Below, piece by piece: positions 1-5,501 of a DNA stretch of 8,855 nucleotides. The stretch comes from DUOH01 sp036562625 (lineage in GTDB: Bacteria > Bacillota > UBA4882 > UBA10575). The notes beneath the pieces are model-generated. The model made no database searches and was not told the DNA's origin. It was given only the letters and a program-made list of their open reading frames with translations. The translations under genes were made by a program, and so were the position numbers. The DNA lies in the NCBI GenBank assembly GCA_036562625.1, contig DATCJV010000018.1:1-8855 (forward strand), read 5' to 3'. How positions within the stretch are numbered: position 1 is the first letter of the stretch; each line of letters starts with the position of its first letter.

Positions 1-477
1 ATGATGGTGCACGAGGGGCCGGCCAGAGTCTTTGATGGCGAGGAAAGGGCGATCGAGGCTATTTTGGGCGGAAAAATCAAGCCCGGTGATGTTGTGGTCA
101 TCAGGTATGAAGGACCCCGTGGAGGACCGGGAATGAGAGAAATGCTCTCTCCGACTTCAGCCATTGCCGGGATGGGGTTAGACCGGGAGGTCGCTCTCTT
201 GACAGACGGTCGTTTCTCCGGCGCCAGTAGAGGAGCTTCGATTGGCCATATCTCGCCGGAAGCGGCGGAGGGTGGGCCCATCGCTTTAGTTCAAGAAGGT
301 GACCGGATTAGAATTGACATTCCCCAGAATCGACTGGACCTCCTAGTGGACGAGACAGAGCTGGAAGAGCGACGTCAGCGGTGGCAACGCCCGGCCCCGA
401 AGGTGACCAAAGGATACTTAGCGCGATACGCTAAACAAGTAAAATCGGCAAACACGGGAGCGGTAATTGATGCCTGA
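1..477 (+). CDS. ilvD: Dihydroxy-acid dehydratase, C-terminal part (5' end outside window)
   Basis: IlvD converts 2,3-dihydroxy-3-methylbutanoate (or -pentanoate) to the 2-keto acid, the penultimate step of valine and isoleucine synthesis in the cytoplasm, using an Fe-S cluster. Seen: 158 residues open from the window edge. They begin with VHEGPARVFDGEE and continue with IKPGDVVVIRYEGPRGGPGMREML, then LTDGRFSGASRGASIGHISPEAAEGGP, all hallmark blocks of the C-terminal half of the IlvD/Edd family. Family members are about 550-560 residues, so roughly the last 30% is present and the Fe-S cysteines lie upstream of the window. The ATG at base 1 is an internal methionine, because family members continue N-terminally of MVHEGPA. 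The stop (475-477) lies inside the next gene, so the two are probably translationally coupled. The short basic C-terminal tail after PKVTKGYLARYA is ordinary. Confidence 0.97.
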   Translation: MMVHEGPARVFDGEERAIEAILGGKIKPGDVVVIRYEGPRGGPGMREMLSPTSAIAGMGLDREVALLTDGRFSGASRGASIGHISPEAAEGGPIALVQEGDRIRIDIPQNRLDLLVDETELEERRQRWQRPAPKVTKGYLARYAKQVKSANTGAVIDA

Positions 478-685
478 GCAAGAAGACGACTGGGTGGAAT
501 TGTTGGAAGTGGATAGTACGGCCCAAGCGGATTTGGTAAAAAGTGTTTTGGCTGGCTCCGGAATAGATGCCCGTATTCCACATGAATTTTTTAGTCTGAT
601 TTATGGTGGAGTCTTTGGGATCAAACTCATGGTACGCCGGGCAGATCTGGAGCGGGCTAAAGAATTGCTGGCAGGGCGAGAATAG
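470..685 (+). CDS. Small DUF2007-type protein
   Basis: A 71-residue soluble protein of unproven function. It resembles the DUF2007 family (often labelled 'putative signal transducing protein'): an N-terminal strand WVELLEVDS, a helix AQADLVKSVLAGSGI, a middle stretch HEFFSLIYGGVFGIKLMV, and a last helix ADLERAKELLAGRE. This fits the small ferredoxin-like alpha/beta fold expected for the family. The ATG at 470 is preferred over the in-frame TTG at 467 because GGGAG (456-460) lies 9 nt upstream of it. The gene overlaps the end of ilvD by 8 bp, which implies co-transcription and probably coupled translation with ilvD. No membrane segment, signal peptide or metal-binding cysteine is visible. Proteins of this type occur in many bacteria beside unrelated genes, so the ilvD neighbour does not by itself give a role. 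The gene reality is well supported; the family call is by pattern only. Confidence 0.85.
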   Translation: MPEQEDDWVELLEVDSTAQADLVKSVLAGSGIDARIPHEFFSLIYGGVFGIKLMVRRADLERAKELLAGRE

Positions 686-709
686 AAAGTGGATCGATTC
701 GTAGGCACT

Positions 710-727
710 TATTAATAAATATTCGTT
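710..727 (-). promoter_or_regulatory. ARG box 1 (ArgR operator) upstream of argC
   Basis: Read on the minus strand, AACGAATATTTATTAATA matches 14 of the 16 defined positions of the ARG-box consensus WNTGAATWWWWATTCANW. Its centre is 21 bp (two helical turns) from that of ARG box 2, with a 3-bp spacer. This is the usual geometry for a hexameric ArgR/AhrC repressor binding tandem boxes. The site lies just upstream of the argC -35 element. Binding is inferred; no ArgR gene is in the window. Confidence 0.8.
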
Positions 728-730
728 AAT

Positions 731-748
731 AATGAATATTTATTATTG
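731..748 (+). promoter_or_regulatory. ARG box 2 (ArgR operator) overlapping the argC -35
   Basis: AATGAATATTTATTATTG matches 13 of 16 defined positions of the consensus WNTGAATWWWWATTCANW, with a perfect left half-site and a degenerate right half. It shares bases 746-748 with the TTGAAA -35 element, so a bound repressor would block RNA polymerase. Box 1 and box 2 are mirror images of one another around base 729. Confidence 0.8.
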
Positions 749-774
749 AAATGTTTCCAATCGTCAGGTATAAT
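746..774 (+). promoter_or_regulatory. Sigma-A type promoter of the arg cluster
   Basis: The -35 element TTGAAA (746-751) and the -10 element TATAAT (769-774) are separated by exactly 17 bp, close to the housekeeping sigma consensus. Transcription would start near 781, giving a leader of only about 30 nt before argC. That is too short for an attenuator or riboswitch, so control here should be operator-based. Confidence 0.85.
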
Positions 775-794
775 TACCCGTAACGAGTGATGTT

Positions 795-802
795 GGGAGG
801 GG
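795..802 (+). promoter_or_regulatory. Ribosome binding site that fixes the argC start
   Basis: GGGAGGGG lies 8 nt before the ATG at 811. The in-frame GTG at 787 and ATG at 790 would place this purine tract inside the gene and would add an N-terminus before MIKVGIIG that ArgC proteins do not have. Base 787 is also only a few bases from the predicted transcription start. Confidence 0.8.
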
Positions 803-810
803 TAAGCAGG

Positions 811-1854
811 ATGATTAAGGTTGGTATAATCGGGGTAAATGGCTATGCAGGCGGAGAGGTGCTGCGTTTATTAACCCACCACCCTGAGGTAGAGGTGGCG
901 GCCGTAGCTTCCAGATCCCAAGCCAACCGCTTGGTAGCGGATATTTTCCCTTCGCTGATTGGACATAAAACCGGGGAGATGCGGATTGTCGCCGTTGACG
1001 CCCAGGAGTTTTCTGGATGTGATCTGGTGTTTTTGGCCGTTCCCCATGGAGTGGCGGCCGAATTGGCACCGACTCTTCTTGAGCAAGGGAAAAAAGTAAT
1101 AGATCTGGGCGCGGACTTCCGCTTTCGGGATGTAGAAGTTTACGAGGCTTGGTACGGGGTGAAACATGCGGCTGCTTCTTATTTGGCAGAGGCTGTTTAC
1201 GGCTTACCGGAGTTATATAGAGAGCGGATTAAAGGCGCCCGCCTGATCGGGAACCCGGGGTGTTATCCCACCAGTATTCTACTGGGTATAGCTCCGTTGC
1301 TCAAGAGCGGGTTGCAAGAGGTGGAACTCTTGATCGCTGATTCCAAATCCGGAGTGTCAGGAGCCGGGCGTTCGCCAAAGCCGGATCTACACTATGCGGA
1401 AGTAGAGGGTAGTCTGAAGGCTTATGGTTTAGTCCGCCACCGACATGTGGCTGAGATTGAAGAAGTGGCTTCGGATCTGGCTGGCCGGGAAGTAAAGGTC
1501 TCTTTTACCCCGCATTTAGTTCCGATGGTACGCGGACTCTTCTCTACAATACATCTGATGATGACAGAAGTGATTACCACAGAGGAGTTAACCCGGGTTT
1601 ATCAAGATTATTATCAAGGAGAGCCTTTTGTTTCCATCTTGCCGGAGCCGTGGTTACCGCAGACCAAAGCGGTTATTTATACGAATAATTGTCATATATC
1701 GCTACGGGTTGACCCCCGTACTAAACAGATTATTATCCTTTCGGCCTTGGATAATATGCTAAAAGGCGCAGCCGGCCAGGCTGTTCAGAACATGAATCTA
1801 ATGTGTGGTTTAGACGAAACCCTTGGCCTCAATTTCACTGGAATCTGGCCATAA
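811..1854 (+). CDS. argC: N-acetyl-gamma-glutamyl-phosphate reductase
   Basis: This enzyme uses NADPH to reduce N-acetyl-gamma-glutamyl phosphate, the product of ArgB, to N-acetylglutamate semialdehyde, the third step of arginine synthesis in the cytoplasm. The 347 residues match the usual length of the family. Seen: an N-terminal nucleotide-binding loop IGVNGYAGGEV (glycines 8, 11 and 14), FLAVPHG and VIDLGADFR, then the active-site block GNPGCYPTS with the catalytic cysteine at 151, which forms the acyl-enzyme intermediate. Further on are the HYAEVEGSLKAYGLVRHRH block, with the conserved histidines 210 and 212, and a C-terminal VKGAAGQAVQNMN-like block (here LKGAAGQAVQNMNLM). The dinucleotide loop is VNGYAG rather than the commoner A(S/T)GYTG, a mild variation. 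It is the first gene after the ARG-box promoter, so it should be the most directly ArgR-repressed gene. argJ follows after 32 bp. Confidence 0.98.
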   Translation: MIKVGIIGVNGYAGGEVLRLLTHHPEVEVAAVASRSQANRLVADIFPSLIGHKTGEMRIVAVDAQEFSGCDLVFLAVPHGVAAELAPTLLEQGKKVIDLGADFRFRDVEVYEAWYGVKHAAASYLAEAVYGLPELYRERIKGARLIGNPGCYPTSILLGIAPLLKSGLQEVELLIADSKSGVSGAGRSPKPDLHYAEVEGSLKAYGLVRHRHVAEIEEVASDLAGREVKVSFTPHLVPMVRGLFSTIHLMMTEVITTEELTRVYQDYYQGEPFVSILPEPWLPQTKAVIYTNNCHISLRVDPRTKQIIILSALDNMLKGAAGQAVQNMNLMCGLDETLGLNFTGIWP

Positions 1855-1886
1855 GTAGGTACAGAATAAACTGGGAAGGTGAGAGC

Positions 1887-3074
1887 ATGAAAACGTTATC
1901 CGGAGGAGTAACTGTGGCCCGCGGGTACTCCGCTTCAGGATTGGCCTGCGGGATTAAAAAGAACGGCGCGCCTGATTTAGCCTTGGTCTTCTCGGAGCTC
2001 CCAGCCAGAGCGGCCGGGGTTTTTACCACCAATAAAGTAAAAGCGGCGCCGGTGATCATCAGTCAGGAGCGGGTGAAGGGTGCAGTAACCAGAGCGGTGA
2101 TCATTAATAGCGGTAACGCTAATGCCTGTGTGGGGGAAGAAGGTTTATCCGCTGCTCGGGCTATTTCTCAAAGCGTGGCCGAGAGTCTTCAGATAAAGCC
2201 GGAGGAAGTATTGCTTGCTTCCACCGGAGTAATCGGGGTGCCACTTCCCACTGCTCGGATAGTGGACGCCATCCCTGCTCTGGTCAGTAGATTATCCACT
2301 GCCGGAGGGACAGCGGCTGCCCAGGCGATTATGACAACGGATACATACACTAAAGAATGGGCGATTGAGTTACAGAGTGGGATTCGCATTGGAGGGATGG
2401 CCAAAGGCTCTGGAATGATCCAACCCAATATGGCCACTTTGCTTTCGGTGATTACCACTGATGCCTTACTTGACCAGGAGGTTCTGCAGGAACTGCTGAA
2501 AAAAGCGGTGAACAAAACCTTCAACCGGCTCACAGTGGATGGCGATACCAGTACCAATGATTCTGTCTTCTTGTTGGCAAACGGCGCTTCAGGTAAAGCT
2601 GGATTAACCACGAAAGAGGAGATTCAAGAATTTTATGAAGGCCTTTATGAAGTCTGTCTCCAACTCGCCAAGATGCTGGTCAGAGACGGAGAAGGCGCTA
2701 CCAAATTTCTTACTGTCCGCGTGTACCGGGCCTCTTCCGAGGTGGAAGCGGAGATCGCCGCCCGCGCCGTAGCCAACTCCAACCTGGTTAAGACCGCTTT
2801 CTTTGGAGAGGATGCCAATTGGGGCCGGATTTTGACGGCTGTGGGTTATAGCGGGATTAACTTTGTGCCGGAACGAGTAGAGATCTCCTTGGGAGATCTG
2901 CCGGTTTACTCCGGAAGAGGTTTACCTTTTGACGAAGAAGAGGCCGCGCGGATTCTGGGGGAGAAAGAAATCGAAGTTAACATTAACTTAAATCAAGGAG
3001 AAGCCGAAGCAACGATCTGGACCTGTGATCTTTCCTATGATTATGTTAAAATAAATGGAAGTTACAGAACATAA
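1887..3074 (+). CDS. argJ: Glutamate N-acetyltransferase / amino-acid N-acetyltransferase (ornithine acetyltransferase)
   Basis: ArgJ moves the acetyl group from N-acetylornithine to glutamate, releasing ornithine and regenerating N-acetylglutamate (the cyclic pathway). Many members also make N-acetylglutamate from acetyl-CoA. The 395 residues are typical. The precursor cuts itself into alpha and beta chains: the motif KGSGMIQPNMATLL places the cleavage between Ala183 and Thr184, with Thr184 becoming the N-terminal nucleophile of the beta chain. The likely oxyanion-hole pair is Thr113-Gly114 in LLASTGVIG. NSGNANAC and the C-terminal KINGSYRT are also family hallmarks. The ATG at 1887 is preferred because GGGAAGGTGA (1873-1882) sits just before it and MKTLSGGVTVARG is a normal N-terminus; the open frame extends back to 1803, but that would overlap argC. 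TTDTYTKE replaces the commoner TTDTFPKE. Whether it is bifunctional cannot be settled from sequence alone, though the absence of a neighbouring synthase and its position in the cluster fit that. Confidence 0.97.
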   Translation: MKTLSGGVTVARGYSASGLACGIKKNGAPDLALVFSELPARAAGVFTTNKVKAAPVIISQERVKGAVTRAVIINSGNANACVGEEGLSAARAISQSVAESLQIKPEEVLLASTGVIGVPLPTARIVDAIPALVSRLSTAGGTAAAQAIMTTDTYTKEWAIELQSGIRIGGMAKGSGMIQPNMATLLSVITTDALLDQEVLQELLKKAVNKTFNRLTVDGDTSTNDSVFLLANGASGKAGLTTKEEIQEFYEGLYEVCLQLAKMLVRDGEGATKFLTVRVYRASSEVEAEIAARAVANSNLVKTAFFGEDANWGRILTAVGYSGINFVPERVEISLGDLPVYSGRGLPFDEEEAARILGEKEIEVNINLNQGEAEATIWTCDLSYDYVKINGSYRT

Positions 3075-3120
3075 AGGCGATTACACGCACGGGCATGTGT
3101 AAGAAAGAGGAGGAGACAGG

Positions 3121-3987
3121 ATGGACGAGTTTTTACAGCGGGCGCAGGTTTTAATTGAAGCGATTCCTTATATTCGGAGCTTCCACGGGAAGACTTTTGT
3201 GATTAAATACGGTGGTAACGCTATGGTCAACCCTGAGCTCAAAAAAGCGGTGATCCTGGATATAGTGCTCTTAAAATATTTGGGATTAAATCCTGTGATT
3301 GTCCATGGCGGCGGGCCGGAGATCACCAATCTATTGCAGAGGGTCGGAAAAGAGAGTCGGTTTGTCCAGGGGCAACGAGTGACGGATGAGGAGACCATGG
3401 AGATTGTTAATATGGTCTTAGCCGGTAAGATTAACAAAGAAATTGTGACCATGATCAATCAGGTCGGTGGTAAAGCAATCGGCCTTTCCGGGCAAGACGG
3501 CAACCTTTTGGTAGCAAAAAAGAAAGTTCTACCCAATGACCAGCAGGATCTGGGTTTTGTTGGAGAAGTAGAGTCTATTCAACCGGCTTTATTAAATCTC
3601 TTGATGGAAGAGAGTTATATACCGGTGGTGGCCAGCGTAGGAGTAGGGTTGGACAATCACATTTATAATATTAACGCTGATACGGTAGCCGGAGAGTTGG
3701 CTGCGGCCTTGCAAGCGGAGAAGTTAATTATTCTCACGGATATTGAAGGAATATATGCTGATCCGAAAGATCCCGGCAGCCTGATTTCGGCGTTAAAGAT
3801 TGAACAGGCCAAAGAAATGATGGCTAAAGGGGTAATCGAAGGCGGGATGGTGCCGAAAGTTGAGGCTTGTATCTATGCGCTAAAGCATGGTGTAGGCAGA
3901 ACACACATCATTGACGGCCGCCAATTTCATTCCTTACTCCTGGAGGTGCTGACCGATAAAGGAATTGGCACCATGGTGGTGGAATAA
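3121..3987 (+). CDS. argB: N-acetylglutamate kinase, probably arginine-inhibited type
   Basis: This kinase phosphorylates N-acetylglutamate with ATP, the second and usually controlling step of arginine synthesis. The 288-residue chain has the amino-acid-kinase fold: KYGGNAM near the start (Lys29, Gly31-Gly32 for phosphate binding), VIVHGGGPEI, the substrate block YNINADTVAG, LTDIEGIY, and GGMVPKVEAC with the catalytic Lys246. Two features point to the hexameric, arginine-feedback-inhibited class: an N-terminal helix before the first strand (about residues 1-20, MDEFLQRAQVLIEAIPYIRS) and a C-terminal block DGRQFHSLLLEVLTDKGIGT carrying the His, Glu and Gly positions that bind arginine in characterised members. 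Inhibition is therefore inferred, not shown. It fits the cyclic ArgJ pathway, where the kinase, not the acetyltransferase, is the control point. AGGAGG (3108-3113) lies 7 nt before the ATG. The gap after argJ is 46 bp. Confidence 0.97.
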   Translation: MDEFLQRAQVLIEAIPYIRSFHGKTFVIKYGGNAMVNPELKKAVILDIVLLKYLGLNPVIVHGGGPEITNLLQRVGKESRFVQGQRVTDEETMEIVNMVLAGKINKEIVTMINQVGGKAIGLSGQDGNLLVAKKKVLPNDQQDLGFVGEVESIQPALLNLLMEESYIPVVASVGVGLDNHIYNINADTVAGELAAALQAEKLIILTDIEGIYADPKDPGSLISALKIEQAKEMMAKGVIEGGMVPKVEACIYALKHGVGRTHIIDGRQFHSLLLEVLTDKGIGTMVVE

Positions 3988-3991
3988 CCTG

Positions 3992-4047
3992 CGGTCACAG
4001 GAGCAATATGCCTGTCTGACCGGGACTGGGAATAACCGGTGATTTTT
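3992..4047 (+). other. Two overlapping hairpins between argB and argD
   Basis: Five bases after the argB stop, CGGTCA (3992-3997) pairs with TGACCG (4017-4022). The stem continues with CAGG (3998-4001) against CCTG (4011-4014) past a 2-nt bulge, closing a 9-nt loop: ten pairs in total. A second, weaker stem, ACCGG (4019-4023) with CCGGT (4036-4040), uses bases of the first and is followed by five T (4043-4047). The second looks like a poor intrinsic terminator, and the two cannot form together. It may protect or process the mRNA, or lower expression of downstream genes. It matches no named RNA family that I recognise. Confidence 0.45.
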
Positions 4048-4075
4048 AGAAGAATGGCGGTGGTAGGGTGTGGAG

Positions 4076-5266
4076 ATGAAAAATTTATTGGAAAAAGCGG
4101 ACCGGCTTTTCATGAAGAATGTTTCCAGGTTTCCAGTGGTTTTCGCCAGGGGCGACGGGGCATTTTTGTACGATACCGACGGTAAGCGGTATTTAGATTT
4201 CTTGTCCGGTATTGCCGTGCATGCCTTGGGGCATTCCCATCCCCGTCTGGCCCAGGCCTTGGCGGTACAAGCCAAGAAAGTGACGCATGTCTCCAACTTA
4301 TTTTACTTGGAGGAACAGATCTTATTAGCTGAGAAATTGGTAGAAGTCTCCGGCCTGGATCGGGTCTTCTTTAGCAATAGCGGAGCCGAGGCCAATGAGG
4401 CCGCAATCAAGCTTGCCCGGAAGTACGGCCGGACAAAGCTAGGGGGTAGATACGAGATTATCTCTGCGGAGGGGTCCTTTCATGGCCGGACAATCGGCGC
4501 CTTGACCGCCACCGGGCAGCCAAAATATCAGGATGCTTTCCGCCCGTTGCCCGAAGGGTTTAAATATGCCAAGTATAATGATTTGGCATCCTGGGAAGCG
4601 GCGATTACTCCACAAACCTGTGCTTTTCTGTTGGAACTGGTACAGGGAGAAGGCGGGGTCAACCCGGCCACCCCGGAGTTTGTCCAAGGTTTGGCTGCCC
4701 TTAGCCGAAAACACGGAATCTTGATGATCTTCGATGAAGTCCAAACCGGCTTGGGCAGAACCGGTACATATTTTGCCTGGCAACATTTTGGTGTTAAGCC
4801 CCAGATCATGACCTTGGCTAAAGCGCTGGGATCCGGAGTCCCACTCGGGGCGGTATTAGCTGAGGAGGAGGTGGCGGCGGCTTTTGTTCCGGGTGATCAT
4901 AGTACGACCGTTGGTGGTGGAGGGATCGCCTATGCCATCGCCTTGGAAGTACTGAAGACATTGGCGGAGGAAGATTTACCTAAAAAAGCAGGGATGCTTG
5001 GGGAGGAATTGCTGAAGACTTTCCATACTTGGCAAAAGGAGATCCCCATCATCAAGGAGGTACGGGGGTTAGGCCTACTGCTGGCTTTGGATCTAACTAT
5101 CCCCGCCAAACCTATTGTTGAGCAATGCTTGGAAAAAGGGTTAATCGTGAATGCAGTAACCCAGACTGCGCTGCGGTTGGCCCCTCCGTTAAATATTGGT
5201 CAGGCTGAATTGAATCAGGGTTTGGACATTCTGTATGAGGTGCTGAAGAGTCAGGGCACCGCGTAA
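4076..5266 (+). CDS. argD: N-acetylornithine aminotransferase (PLP-dependent, class III)
   Basis: ArgD transfers an amino group from glutamate to N-acetylglutamate semialdehyde, giving N-acetylornithine; such enzymes often also act in lysine synthesis. Seen in 396 residues: the FLSGIAVHALGHSHP block, FFSNSGAEANEAAIKLAR (phosphate and substrate binding), SFHGRTIGALTATGQPKYQ, the cofactor-ring aspartate at 220 in IFDEVQTGLGRTG, and the Schiff-base lysine at 249 in TLAKALGSGVPLGA. The start is uncertain. ATG 4076 is preferred (AGGGTG at 4065-4070, 5 nt away), but the in-frame GTG at 4070 with GGCGGTGG upstream would add only Met-Glu. The block normally reading GDHxSTFGGNPL reads GDHSTTVGGGGIAY here, keeping the Thr that reaches the neighbouring subunit's PLP phosphate but losing the usual Asn-Pro. 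Substrate choice within ornithine-type aminotransferases is supported mainly by the arg cluster around it. Confidence 0.96.
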   Translation: MKNLLEKADRLFMKNVSRFPVVFARGDGAFLYDTDGKRYLDFLSGIAVHALGHSHPRLAQALAVQAKKVTHVSNLFYLEEQILLAEKLVEVSGLDRVFFSNSGAEANEAAIKLARKYGRTKLGGRYEIISAEGSFHGRTIGALTATGQPKYQDAFRPLPEGFKYAKYNDLASWEAAITPQTCAFLLELVQGEGGVNPATPEFVQGLAALSRKHGILMIFDEVQTGLGRTGTYFAWQHFGVKPQIMTLAKALGSGVPLGAVLAEEEVAAAFVPGDHSTTVGGGGIAYAIALEVLKTLAEEDLPKKAGMLGEELLKTFHTWQKEIPIIKEVRGLGLLLALDLTIPAKPIVEQCLEKGLIVNAVTQTALRLAPPLNIGQAELNQGLDILYEVLKSQGTA

Positions 5267-5349
5267 ATCTTCTCTATGTCCGCCCGGAGATTTCGAAAAA
5301 GAGTTACCAGCATGAGAACGGATATACCTATAAACAAAACAATATTATC

Positions 5350-5386
5350 TTTGAGTTAATTTTCAGCGGATGATCAGGCGTATAAT
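5350..5386 (+). promoter_or_regulatory. Candidate ArgR-controlled promoter before carB
   Basis: TTTGAGTTAATTTTCAGC (5350-5367) matches 13 of 16 defined positions of the ARG-box consensus, with TGA and TCA at mirrored positions. It is followed by a perfect -10 hexamer TATAAT (5381-5386). The matching -35 region is poor: TTTTCA (5360-5365) is only 15 bp away and TTGAGT (5351-5356) is 24 bp away. Any -35 at normal spacing would lie inside the box, so ArgR binding would block it. A second box 21 bp upstream is not convincing (10 of 16). The predicted start is near 5393, leaving a leader of about 110 nt. Confidence 0.45.
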
Positions 5387-5409
5387 CCAAGGTTAAGTAG
5401 ATGTTAGCG

Positions 5410-5468
5410 CGTACGGTCACGTATGGATCTCGTGCCTGCTCTATGCCGCAGTTCAACGCAGGTTTACG
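5410..5468 (+). other. Leader hairpins upstream of carB
   Basis: The stretch between argD and carB (5267-5501) has no recognisable gene. Within it, CGTACG (5410-5415) pairs with CGTATG (5420-5425) around a GTCA tetraloop, with one G-T pair. CCTGC (5435-5439) pairs with GCAGG (5458-5462), and CGT (5431-5433) can extend this with ACG (5466-5468). CTGC (5436-5439) can instead pair with GCAG (5448-5451), so two folds compete. No run of T follows, and I find neither a T-box conserved motif nor a PyrR-binding sequence. A regulatory role is possible but unproven. Confidence 0.35.
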
Positions 5469-5501
5469 AAAATTCCCAAATGATGAGGCGAGGAAGAAAA
5501 G

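Noticed and set aside
687..710. AAGTG/CACTT stem after the DUF2007 gene as a terminator
   Set aside because: Only five pairs with a 14-nt loop and no T run.
787..810. Earlier in-frame argC starts (GTG 787, ATG 790)
   Set aside because: They would put the clear ribosome binding site GGGAGGGG inside the gene, lie within a few bases of the predicted transcription start, and add residues that ArgC proteins lack.
1803..1886. Earlier in-frame argJ starts overlapping argC
   Set aside because: The extension reads as out-of-frame argC sequence, and a good ribosome site precedes the ATG at 1887.
5265..5293. AAATCT/AGATTT stem at the argD stop as a terminator
   Set aside because: Weak AT-rich stem with a large loop, followed by CGAAAAAG rather than T residues.
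5410..5470. tRNA, T-box or PyrR-type leader before carB (GTTCAA looks T-loop-like)
   Set aside because: No cloverleaf can be built, and neither the T-box conserved motif nor the PyrR-binding sequence is present.
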